Assembly (NCBI GenBank): GCA_965203525.1
Contig: OZ241898.1
Span: 4,464,001-4,528,000 of the forward strand
From: WTFV01 sp965203525
GTDB lineage: Bacteria; Acidobacteriota; Vicinamibacteria; Vicinamibacterales; UBA8438
Direction: 5' to 3'
DNA length: 64,000 nt
Shown here one piece after another: positions 56,932 through 64,000 of the stretch; the first letter of the stretch is position 1, and each line of letters starts with the position of its first letter. The translations under genes and the position numbers were made by a program. The notes below the pieces were generated by a model. That model was not told the origin of the DNA. It worked only from the letters and a program-made list of their open reading frames with translations, and searched no databases.

Positions 56932-59922
56932 CTAGAAGCCGTACCGCACGCCGAACTGCAACTGCCGCGGGTTCCCGCCCCCCTGCAGCTCGGTCGGATT
57001 GAGGAACGAGCCCAGGCGCATGTCGCCGGTCGGGTTGGCGAAGTTCACCTGGTTGGTGGCGTTGAAGATCTCGGCGAACAGATCGAGCGTCCGGGTGTCC
57101 GACGGCCGCAGGCGGTAACCGATCCGGCAGTCGAGCTGGAAGTACGCCGGGCCGTAGGCGCCCCGGAGGCCGCCGGCGTTCTCAACGGTCAGCGCGTTTT
57201 CCCCGACCCCGCTGTAGGCGCCCGCCGGCAGCGGATCCACGAGGATTCCGTTCCGGTCCAGGTCGAAGCGGCTGTCGTGGATCGTGAACGGCGTGCCGCT
57301 CATGTACCGCGCGACGGCGCTCGCCGTCACGCCGCCCGTGCCCGGGATCTCCACGCGGCCGCTCAGCGACAGGACGTGCCGCCGGTCGTACGGGCTCGGT
57401 CCCCAGAGCCGGTCGAGGTTGCGTTCCGCGCCCGTCTGGAACACGTTCACCTCGTTGACCACGTTGCCGTCGTTGTTGGACCGCGCGCGGCCGAGGGCGT
57501 ACGAGACCCGTCCGCCCCAGAAGTTGGAGAACCGCTTCTCCAGCGCGAGGTTGAGCCCGTCGTACCGGGACGACGCGATGTTCTCGATGATGAACACGTT
57601 GGACGAGAACGGCGGGAGGCCCAACGCGCCGGCTATGTCGCCGACGCTGCCGTACCCGATCGGCGTGCGCCGGATCGGATCCGTCCGGTTCGTTCCCATG
57701 CGCAGGCGCGGGTTGAGGTTGTAGCGGAGCGGCAGGTCGCGCCCCTCCATGCGCACGTAGTCGATCGACACCGAGAGCCGCGGCCCCATCTGCCGCTCGT
57801 AGCCGACCGTCGCCTGGTGCTGGTACGCGATCGGCCGCTCCGGCGTGTCGAGCCAGACGCTGCCCAGGTTCCGTTGCGTCGTGGTCCCGGCGAGGAACGT
57901 GTCGAGCAGGTCCCGGTCGAGGACCGGTCCGCCGGCCAGCAGCGGATGCGTCGGGCGCAGGCCCAGGGCCGGCCCGGGATCCGCGTCGTCGAGCGGAAAC
58001 TCGGCCTGGAACGAATTGGCGAACACGCCCCGGCGGACGAAGTTCTCGAAGCGGTTCACCCAGAGCCGCTCGTAGAACAGCCCGTAGCCGCCCCGGAAGA
58101 CCGAATCGCCGCCGACGTCGTACGCGAACCCCAGGCGGGGCGCGACGTTGTTCGCATCGACCGGCCGGTGGTCGGCGCCCACCTCGCCGAACAGCGGGTT
58201 GTCCCGCCCGGAGTCGATCGGCGCCACCTGGACGTCGTAGCGGACCCCGAGGCTGAGCGTCAGGTTGGCGCGCGGCTGCCACTTGTCCTGCGCGAACATG
58301 CCGAACGAGTGAACCGAGCTCTCGGGCATGTCCGGCCGCGGCACGCGGATGATCAGCCGCTCCGGGTACGTCGAGTAGTCGCCCTCCAGGAAGTCCCTGT
58401 CGGTCGCGAGCTGGAAGACGCCGTTCATGGCGATCTGATCGATCCGGACGTGGTCCGACAGGTTGTACTGGAAGCCGAACTTGAGGTCGTGGCTTCCCGT
58501 CGCCGTCGGGACGAACCAGCTGAAGACGTCGTCGACCTGGTACGAACGCATGGTGCGGTCGAGGGCGAAGTCGCTCGCCCGGGTGTTGATGCCGCTCGCC
58601 AGCCGGATGGTCGGCGGCAGCTGATCCTGGTTGAAACCGTTCGCGAAGTAGTCGGCATGGCCCCAGTGCGGGCGCTCGTGCGTGAACGACCCGCGCAGCG
58701 TGTTCAGCCCGGTGTTGCCGACGACCCAGTTCCAGGTCCCGACCGTCGTGATGTCGTTGTCCTTCTCGATGCTCAGCGTTTCCGCGGTGGCCATGCCGAC
58801 CGGGTCGTCCGTGGTCGGCTGGTGGTCCCAGAGGAAGCGGAGGCCCCAGTTGTGGTTGGCGCTCACCTGGTGATCGACGCGCGCCAGATAGTTGTTGAAG
58901 TGCGCCTTCTGCGTCGTGACGAAATTGAGGTCGGGCCGCGTCGCATAGGACCGGCTGTCGGCCGCGTCGATGTTCTGACGCTCGTAGCTGAAGAAGAAGT
59001 GCGCCTTGTCCTCGACGATCGGCCCGCCGAGCGTGCCGCCGACCTGGCGCCGGGCGCCGTCGACCTTTTCGAGACCGGACTGCCTGGCGAAGAAGTCCTG
59101 CTCGGTCAGTCCCGATTCGGTGAAGTAGCCGAACGCGCTGCCGCTGAGCTGGTTGCTTCCGGACTTCGTGACGGCGTTGACGACGCCGGCGATCGCGGAG
59201 GAATACTCCGCGTCGAACTGGTTCGTGATGATCTGGAACTCCTGGATCGCCTCCAGGCCGGTCTTCGCCTGCGCCCCCGCCGACCCGCCGCGCAGGTCGT
59301 CGTTGTTGTTGCCTCCGTCCATCAGGAACAGCACGCCGCTGCCGTCCTGGCCGTTGATCCGCAGGTTGGCGGAGTTGGGGCTGGCCGACGGAACGATCTG
59401 CACGCCGGGCAGCAGGGCGACGAACCCGGTGAAGTTGCGCGTGGACGAGGGCAAATCGAGAAGCTCCTCCTCGGAGACGTTGCCCCCCACTTGCGACGAC
59501 GACAGGTCGACCAGCGGCGCCTCGCCGGCGACGGTGACCGTTTCCTCCAGCGCGCCGATGCTCATGGTGACGTCGATCGTCGTGGTCACGCCCACTTCCA
59601 GGGTGACCCCCTCGCGCACGAACCGGTTGAAGCCGGCCAGCTCCGCGGTCAGGGTGTACGGGCCGGGCAGCAGGTTCGAAAGGAAGTAGACGCCCGATGC
59701 GCCCGTCACCGTCTGCTGGAACCGGCCGGATTCGTCATGCGTGGCCACGACCGTGACGCCGGGCAGCACCCCCTGCTGCTCGTCGGCGACCGTGCCGCGG
59801 ACGATGGAGACGCCCTGCTGGGAGTGAGCCGTCCCGGCGGACGCCGCCAGCAACGCCAGGGTGGCGGGGACGTGAAGGAACGCGAAGCGACCGGCGGACG
59901 CCGCCTTCGACATCGTCGACAT
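56932..59922 (-). CDS. Oar-like TonB-dependent outer-membrane receptor with carboxypeptidase-regulatory-like domain
   Basis: 996 residues. Signal peptide, then a carboxypeptidase-regulatory-like Ig domain (about 40-120; Gly-Thr-Val-Ala-Asp-Glu-Gln-Gln-Gly-Val-Leu-Pro-Gly-Val-Thr-Val), a TonB plug (Glu-Thr-Val-Thr-Val, Leu-Pro-Gly-Val-Gln, Asp-Gly-Gly-Asn-Asn-Asn-Asp), and a large beta-barrel ending in an aromatic residue (Val-Arg-Tyr-Gly-Phe), the BAM signal. This is the form abundant in Acidobacteria, for uptake of oligomers or large molecules. It lies upstream of, and on the same strand as, the secreted-protein/DUF1553/DUF1501 operon and may feed on its products. The long opposite-strand open frame across it is a shadow. 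Confidence 0.93.
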   Translation of the reverse strand: MSTMSKAASAGRFAFLHVPATLALLAASAGTAHSQQGVSIVRGTVADEQQGVLPGVTVVATHDESGRFQQTVTGASGVYFLSNLLPGPYTLTAELAGFNRFVREGVTLEVGVTTTIDVTMSIGALEETVTVAGEAPLVDLSSSQVGGNVSEEELLDLPSSTRNFTGFVALLPGVQIVPSASPNSANLRINGQDGSGVLFLMDGGNNNDDLRGGSAGAQAKTGLEAIQEFQIITNQFDAEYSSAIAGVVNAVTKSGSNQLSGSAFGYFTESGLTEQDFFARQSGLEKVDGARRQVGGTLGGPIVEDKAHFFFSYERQNIDAADSRSYATRPDLNFVTTQKAHFNNYLARVDHQVSANHNWGLRFLWDHQPTTDDPVGMATAETLSIEKDNDITTVGTWNWVVGNTGLNTLRGSFTHERPHWGHADYFANGFNQDQLPPTIRLASGINTRASDFALDRTMRSYQVDDVFSWFVPTATGSHDLKFGFQYNLSDHVRIDQIAMNGVFQLATDRDFLEGDYSTYPERLIIRVPRPDMPESSVHSFGMFAQDKWQPRANLTLSLGVRYDVQVAPIDSGRDNPLFGEVGADHRPVDANNVAPRLGFAYDVGGDSVFRGGYGLFYERLWVNRFENFVRRGVFANSFQAEFPLDDADPGPALGLRPTHPLLAGGPVLDRDLLDTFLAGTTTQRNLGSVWLDTPERPIAYQHQATVGYERQMGPRLSVSIDYVRMEGRDLPLRYNLNPRLRMGTNRTDPIRRTPIGYGSVGDIAGALGLPPFSSNVFIIENIASSRYDGLNLALEKRFSNFWGGRVSYALGRARSNNDGNVVNEVNVFQTGAERNLDRLWGPSPYDRRHVLSLSGRVEIPGTGGVTASAVARYMSGTPFTIHDSRFDLDRNGILVDPLPAGAYSGVGENALTVENAGGLRGAYGPAYFQLDCRIGYRLRPSDTRTLDLFAEIFNATNQVNFANPTGDMRLGSFLNPTELQGGGNPRQLQFGVRYGF

Positions 59923-60007
59923 TTCGTGACTCCTTCCGGGATCCGAAGAATCTCACGAACGACGCCGCGTCAGCGATCGTGGAGCTTCCGACCGTCTCCA
60001 CCCGTCG

Positions 60008-60013
60008 AGTATA
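60008..60013 (-). promoter_or_regulatory. -10-like TATACT of the TonB receptor gene
   Basis: Minus-strand TGCTATACT (extended -10) lies 85 nt before ATG 59922. A -35 box is not evident. Confidence 0.4.
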
Positions 60014-60191
60014 GCAGCCCGTGGCGAATCCCCGCTGCATTCGACGGGCGCCGCATCCCGGCTGCACTGCGTCGTTCGTCGGTCGCACAGGGCCGATATG
60101 CTCCCTCCTCACGCCTTGTCAGCCGGGCGCCCCGCCCGTCTCGGTGCGACGCGGGGTTTGCCCTCTCCGTTGGACGACGGCGAACCCAGGA

Positions 60192-60302
60192 GGCGCGGTC
60201 GTTCCCGTCAGCGTGGACGGGTTTCCACACCACCGGCGACCGCATCCGCGCGGTCATCCGCGAGGGGCGCGGTCGTTCCCCGTCAGCGTGGACGGGTTTC
60301 CA
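60192..60302. repeat. About 36-bp direct repeat 74 bp apart with internal hairpin
   Basis: GGCGCGGTCGTTCCCGTCAG and 16 or so following bases occur at 60192 and, with one extra C, at 60266. Each copy contains CCCGTC-AGCGTG-GACGGG, a 6-bp stem. The second copy ends 7 bp before the ankyrin gene's stop. Apart from it and the TATACT box, 59923-60308 shows no gene. Confidence 0.9.
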
Positions 60303-60308
60303 TCCCCG

Positions 60309-61796
60309 TCACCGTATCCCCGCCGCGCGCTCCGCGGCGAGCCGGCGCATCAGCTCGATGGTGTGCGCCGGCGCCTCGAACTCCGCCTCTTCCAACGGCG
60401 TGCGGCCGTACTGGTCCCGGGCGTCGAAGTCGGCCCCGTGGTCGGCCAGATACTCGACGATGGCGTCCTCGCCGGCGCGGATGGCGGTGTGCAGGGCGCT
60501 CGGACGGCCGCGGGGGTGGACGTTGACGTCCAGGCCGATCTCCACCGCGAACCGGACCGCGTCCAGCTCGCGGCTGGCCGCGGCGAGCAGCACCGCGCCG
60601 GCGCCGTCGTTGGTCTCCGCCGCCGGATCGGCCCCCAGCGCCAGCAGCGCCGCCATCATCTCGACGTTGCCGGCCCGGGCGGCGGTGAGAAACGGCGTCA
60701 GGCCCCCCGTGCGGCGCCACGCCGGGCCGGCGGCGCCGGCGCCGCCGGTACGGGCGCGCACGTCGGCGCCGCGCGCCACCAGCTCGCGGGCCAGCTCGAC
60801 GTTGCCCTGCGCGACGATCGCGTGCAGGGCCGTGCCCCCTTCCCGATCCCGGGCGTCGACGTCGGCGCCGTGGTCGAGCAGCAGGCGGGTCACCGCGTCG
60901 CGGCCGGCCGCCGCGGCGATCAGAAAGGCGCTCCGGCCGTCGGCGGCGGCGGCGTGCGGGTCGGCCCCGGCCGCGATCAGGGCGCGTACGCCGTCCGCGT
61001 CGCCGGCGGCGGCGGCGAACAGGAGCGGGCGGAAGCCGTTGGCGGACGCGGCGCCGGCGTCGGCGCCGGATGCGACGAGCAGGCGGACGACGGCGGTGCG
61101 GCCTCCGGCGGCGGCCCACATCAGCGGGGTCTGCCCCATCCGGCGCTCGGCGACGTTCACCGCCGCGCCGCGCTCGACGAGCAGACGGACGAGCGCCGCG
61201 TTTCCGGCCCGGGCGGCGGCGAACAGCGGCGTGTCGCCGCTCCAGCGCGCCGCGTCGACCGCGGCGCCGTGGTCGAGCAGCATCCGCGCGAGCGGCAGGT
61301 TGCCGTTGCCGCAGGCGAAGAGCAGCGGCGTGTCGCCGTTCTCGTCGGCCGCGTTCGGGTCGGCGCCGGCGCGCAACAGCGCCGCGGCGATCTCCGGGGC
61401 GTCCCGCACGGCGGCCCAGGCCAGCGGCGTCGAGCCGTCGCCGCGCGCCGCGTTCACGTCGGCCCCGCCGGCGACGAGCGCGGCCACGGCGCGCGCGTCC
61501 CGGCGCTGGACGGCCTCGACGAGCGCCGTCCCGGACGCGGGAACCGGCCACGCATCCTGGGCCGGCGCCGCGGCGGACGGCTGCGCAGGCGCCTGCATTT
61601 CGGGCGCGGGAGCCGGCCGCGCATCCTGAACCCCGATCACCGCGGCGGGCGGCAACGCCAGCGCCAGCGTCCCGGGCGCGAGAGCCGGACGCGCATCCTG
61701 GGCCGGCGCCGGGGCGGGGGCGCCGGGCGCCGCTGCGAGCGGCGCCGCCGGCAGCGCCAGCGCCAGCATCGATCCCCACCGGTACGTCTTCCGCAT
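60309..61796 (-). CDS. Ankyrin-repeat protein, exported
   Basis: 495 residues. A signal-like N-terminus (Leu-Ala-Leu-Ala-Leu-Pro-Ala) is followed by a Pro/Ala-rich linker (about 22-88) with three Gln-Asp-Ala-Arg/Trp-Pro units, and then about eleven ankyrin repeats to residue about 480 (Gly-Ala-Asp-Val-Asn/Asp-Ala-Arg; Thr-Pro-Leu-Leu/Met-Trp/Phe-Ala). No catalytic domain. ATG 61796 is 25 bp from the start of the divergent cytochrome-like gene; both have -10-like hexamers overlapping by 2 bp, suggesting joint control. The other ankyrin protein of the window (1-1309) has a similar signal and repeat structure. Confidence 0.92.
   Translation of the reverse strand: MRKTYRWGSMLALALPAAPLAAAPGAPAPAPAQDARPALAPGTLALALPPAAVIGVQDARPAPAPEMQAPAQPSAAAPAQDAWPVPASGTALVEAVQRRDARAVAALVAGGADVNAARGDGSTPLAWAAVRDAPEIAAALLRAGADPNAADENGDTPLLFACGNGNLPLARMLLDHGAAVDAARWSGDTPLFAAARAGNAALVRLLVERGAAVNVAERRMGQTPLMWAAAGGRTAVVRLLVASGADAGAASANGFRPLLFAAAAGDADGVRALIAAGADPHAAAADGRSAFLIAAAAGRDAVTRLLLDHGADVDARDREGGTALHAIVAQGNVELARELVARGADVRARTGGAGAAGPAWRRTGGLTPFLTAARAGNVEMMAALLALGADPAAETNDGAGAVLLAAASRELDAVRFAVEIGLDVNVHPRGRPSALHTAIRAGEDAIVEYLADHGADFDARDQYGRTPLEEAEFEAPAHTIELMRRLAAERAAGIR
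61531..61710 (-). repeat. Three in-frame repeats with about 70-bp period in the ankyrin linker
   Basis: A GC-rich unit containing GGAGCCGGCCGCGCATCCTG-like sequence starts at about 61531, 61600 and 61671 (69 and 71 bp). Spacers between the units are different from each other. They code the three Gln-Asp-Ala-Arg/Trp-Pro units. Confidence 0.8.
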
Positions 61797-61803
61797 GGAT
61801 CGA

Positions 61804-61813
61804 ATGCTACACT
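61804..61813. promoter_or_regulatory. Overlapping divergent -10-like hexamers (TAGCAT minus, TACACT plus)
   Basis: Minus-strand TAGCAT (61804-61809) ends 7 nt before ATG 61796; plus-strand TACACT (61808-61813, with extended TGC) ends 8 nt before GTG 61822. The two share two bases, so polymerase can use only one direction at a time. Confidence 0.45.
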
Positions 61814-61821
61814 CCGAATCC

Positions 61822-64000
61822 GTGCGCGGACGACGACTCGCCCGAACCGCGGCGCTCCTGCCGGCGCTGGTCTGCCTGCTGGCCGCACCGGGCGCCTCGG
61901 CGCAGGAGCGGAGCGGGAGCGCGCCGGCCGGCGCCGAGCTTCTGCAGGTCACCGTCCGCCGCTACTGTCTCGGCTGCCACGACGACCGCACCCGCACCGC
62001 GGGCCTGTCGCTCCAGCACGTGCGCCCCGCGCGCGTCGCCGAGCATGCGCCCGTCCTCGAGAAGGTGTTCCGGAAACTCCGGGCCGGCGAAATGCCGCCG
62101 GCGGGCCGGCCGCGCCCCGACGCGGCCACGGCGGCCGGTCTCGTCGCGTGGCTGGAAACCGCACTCGACCGCGCCGCGGCCGGGAATCCCGACCCGGGGG
62201 CGCCTGCGATCCACCGACTGAACCGCGCCGAGTACCGCAACGCCGTCCGGGACCTGCTGGGGCTCGACCTCGATCACGCCCGCGACCTGCCGGCGGACGA
62301 TTCCGGCTACGGCTTCGACAACATCGGCGACGTGCTGACGGTGTCGCCGCTGCACGTCGAGCAGTACGTGGCCGCGGCGCGGCGCATCAGCCGGCTGGCG
62401 GTCGGCAACCTGACGCCGCGGCCGGTGGTCGAACGCTACGAGCCGCCGGACGGGACCGCCGGCGAGGCGCTCGACGGGCTGCCGCCGGGCGAGCGGGGAG
62501 GCATCCTGTTCCGGCGCCATTTCGCGTTCGACGCCGACTACACGATCACGGTGCGGGTGGGGGGACGGCGCCCGGCCGGGATGCCGGCGCCGCGGCTCGA
62601 CGTCCGGGTCGACGGCCGGCGCGTGCGGCTCCTCGACGCCGACTTCGATCCCGAGGAAGCGAACCAGCTCACCCGCAACTTCGAGCTGCGGCTGCCGTTG
62701 CGGGCGGGCGAGCACGAGATCGCGGCGGGGTTCCTCACCGAGTACGCGCGGAGCGAGGCCGGCGGCGACACGAACGGCTACGCCGTCGATCACGTGCTGG
62801 TCGGCGGTCCGTACGGCGCGGCCGGTCCGGGCGAGACCGGGGTCCGGCGCCGGATCTTCGTCTGCCGGCCGGCGGCGGACGAGCCGGAGGCGCCCTGCGC
62901 CCGCCGGATCCTGGCGCGGCTGGCCCGCCGCGCCTACCGGCGGCCGGTCACCGCGGCCGACGTCGACCCGCTGCTCGATCTGTTCGCGCTCGGGCGCGCG
63001 GACGGGGGCCGTTTCGAGGACGGCGTCGAGATGGCGCTGAGCGGCGTGCTCGTCTCGCCGAGCTTCCTGTTCCGGGCGCCGCGCGCGCCGGAGGACGCCG
63101 AGCCGGGTTCCGCGCACCGCCTCTCGGACGTCGATCTGGCGTCGCGGCTGTCGTTCTTTCTGTGGAGCAGCATCCCGGACGAGGAACTGCTCGCCCTCGC
63201 CGAGCGCGGGCGGCTGAGCGACCCGGCGGTGCGCGCCGGACAGATCGCCCGGATGCTGGCCGACCCGAAGGCGCGGGCGCTGGTGGACAACTTCGGGGGC
63301 CAGTGGCTGCACCTGCGCAACGTGGCCGGCTGGACGCCGGACCCGGAACGGTTCGCCGATTTCGACGACGCGTTGCGCTACGCCTTCGAGCGCGAGACGG
63401 CGCTGTTCCTCGACCACCTCGTCCGCGAGGACCGCAACGTCCTGGAGCTGATCGACGCCGACTACACGTTCGTCAACGAGCGGCTGGCCGACTTCTACGG
63501 CATCGACGGCGTCGGCGGCGGCTACTTCCGCCGCGTGCCGCTCGCGGGCACCGGCCGCGGCGGCGTCCTCACGCACGGCAGCGTCCTGATGGTGACCTCG
63601 TATCCGACGCGCACGTCCCCGGTGCTGCGCGGCAAGTGGGTGCTGGAGAACCTGCTCGGCGCGCCGCCCCCGCCGCCGCCGCCCGACGTGCCGGCCCTGG
63701 CTGCCGGCGCGGAGACCTCCGCCGGCAGCCTGCGCGAGGCGCTGGAGCGGCACCGCGCCAGCCCCGCCTGCGCCGCCTGCCACGCCCGGCTCGACCCGCT
63801 CGGGTTCGCGCTGGAGAACTTCGACGCGGTCGGCGCGTACCGGACGGAGGACGGCGGCGTGGCGGTGGAAGCGTCGGGAGCGCTCCCGGACGGCACCCTC
63901 GTCGACGGCCCCGCCGGCCTGCGGCGGGTGCTGCTCGACCGCCGCGACGAGTTCGTGGAGACGCTGGCCGCCCGGCTTCTGACCTACGCCGTCGGCCGGG
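61822..64000 (+). CDS. Secreted cytochrome-like protein, DUF1587/1592/1588 type, C-terminus outside the window
   Basis: 726 codons are present. From GTG 61822 the protein opens Met-Arg-Gly-Arg-Arg-Leu with a good signal peptide (cleaved after Ala-Ser-Ala), then haem c motif Cys-Leu-Gly-Cys-His (49-53), DUF1587 (His-Arg-Leu-Asn-Arg-Ala-Glu-Tyr-Arg-Asn), DUF1592 (Ser-Phe-Phe-Leu-Trp-Ser-Ser-Ile-Pro-Asp) and DUF1588 (Ser-Pro-Val-Leu-Arg-Gly-Lys-Trp) with Cys-Ala-Ala-Cys-His; DUF1585 is cut by the window edge. ATGs at 61795 and 61804 are in frame, but the TACACT hexamer overlaps them, favouring the GTG. A DUF1552 partner is expected just downstream. Close relative of 15281-17746. Confidence 0.9.
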   Translation, partial: MRGRRLARTAALLPALVCLLAAPGASAQERSGSAPAGAELLQVTVRRYCLGCHDDRTRTAGLSLQHVRPARVAEHAPVLEKVFRKLRAGEMPPAGRPRPDAATAAGLVAWLETALDRAAAGNPDPGAPAIHRLNRAEYRNAVRDLLGLDLDHARDLPADDSGYGFDNIGDVLTVSPLHVEQYVAAARRISRLAVGNLTPRPVVERYEPPDGTAGEALDGLPPGERGGILFRRHFAFDADYTITVRVGGRRPAGMPAPRLDVRVDGRRVRLLDADFDPEEANQLTRNFELRLPLRAGEHEIAAGFLTEYARSEAGGDTNGYAVDHVLVGGPYGAAGPGETGVRRRIFVCRPAADEPEAPCARRILARLARRAYRRPVTAADVDPLLDLFALGRADGGRFEDGVEMALSGVLVSPSFLFRAPRAPEDAEPGSAHRLSDVDLASRLSFFLWSSIPDEELLALAERGRLSDPAVRAGQIARMLADPKARALVDNFGGQWLHLRNVAGWTPDPERFADFDDALRYAFERETALFLDHLVREDRNVLELIDADYTFVNERLADFYGIDGVGGGYFRRVPLAGTGRGGVLTHGSVLMVTSYPTRTSPVLRGKWVLENLLGAPPPPPPPDVPALAAGAETSAGSLREALERHRASPACAACHARLDPLGFALENFDAVGAYRTEDGGVAVEASGALPDGTLVDGPAGLRRVLLDRRDEFVETLAARLLTYAVGR

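Noticed and set aside
57277..61629. A 1450-codon open frame on the plus strand
   Set aside because: It lies opposite the TonB receptor and ankyrin genes, has biased Arg/Val/Ala composition and no recognisable domain; it is a shadow caused by high GC.

Overview
The window is about 70% GC, densely coded on both strands, and comes from a Gram-negative (outer-membrane) bacterium. LpxC, a TonB-dependent receptor with an N-terminal carboxypeptidase-regulatory-like domain, several Planctomycete/Acidobacteria-type secreted cytochrome proteins (DUF1587/1592/1588/1585 and DUF1549/1553) paired with Tat-exported DUF1552 and DUF1501 partners, PQQ dehydrogenases, and two members of a secreted family opening with a Trp-Thr-x-Pro-Arg-Thr-Pro-Trp-Gly motif together suggest an Acidobacteriota genome, perhaps Vicinamibacteria. 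That placement rests on family content only; there is no rRNA, tRNA or CRISPR array in the window.

Layout. 1-3.9 kb: 5' part of an ankyrin-repeat protein, an Ntn-hydrolase asparaginase and a secreted protein. 3.9-8 kb: an accessory block with dispersed repeats, a Uma2 nuclease-fold protein, an operon of nucleotidyltransferase-HEPN fusion + beta-class DNA methyltransferase + probable restriction endonuclease, and an IS3 remnant. 8-18.5 kb: two PQQ dehydrogenases (one with a cytochrome c tail), an AAA ATPase-nuclease, a DUF1592/DUF1552 operon and a second Uma2 protein. 18.5-24.3 kb: a repeat-rich, lower-GC section with a lipoprotein, a zinc metalloprotease, and a small exported protein split by an intact IS1380-family element (4-bp target duplication CTAA, 13-bp inverted ends). 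24.3-26.8 kb: GMC oxidoreductase with its Tat-exported small subunit. 27-33 kb: a five-gene dedicated Hsp70 operon (919-aa helical protein, J-like protein without HPD, GrpE-like, DnaK/HscC-like, zinc-ribbon). 33-41 kb: an ADP-ribosylglycohydrolase/AlbA operon, a membrane-anchored phosphoesterase, a PQQ-propeller protein, an ECF-like sigma factor/STAS/unknown operon. 40.3-46.3 kb: lpxC, uvrA, an NHL-propeller protein, an HNH nuclease. 46.4-51.4 kb: NlpC/P60 lipoprotein, two more AAA-nuclease paralogues and two small membrane-associated proteins. 51.6-60 kb: operon of secreted protein/DUF1549-DUF1553/DUF1501 and an Oar-like TonB receptor. 60-64 kb: second ankyrin protein divergent from a DUF1592-type cytochrome protein running off the end.

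Two genome-scale habits stand out. First, many gene ends, intergenic gaps and low-complexity protein linkers hold a short direct repeat (about 22-38 bp) copied once or twice downstream with an unrelated spacer, the start-to-start distance often 67-76 bp; each locus has its own repeat sequence. Second, at least eight start codons have a TANNNT-like -10 hexamer (one GATAAT) ending only 5-8 nt upstream, which suggests leaderless transcription; two fuller TTGACA-17-NNNNNN promoters decide start codons (17746 and 46235).

The periplasmic redox proteins (PQQ dehydrogenases, GMC complex, cytochrome/DUF pairs) together with the TonB receptor point to a specialist in oxidising or degrading complex organic substrates outside the cytoplasm, while the nuclease, R-M-like, Uma2 and IS content marks several accessory insertions.
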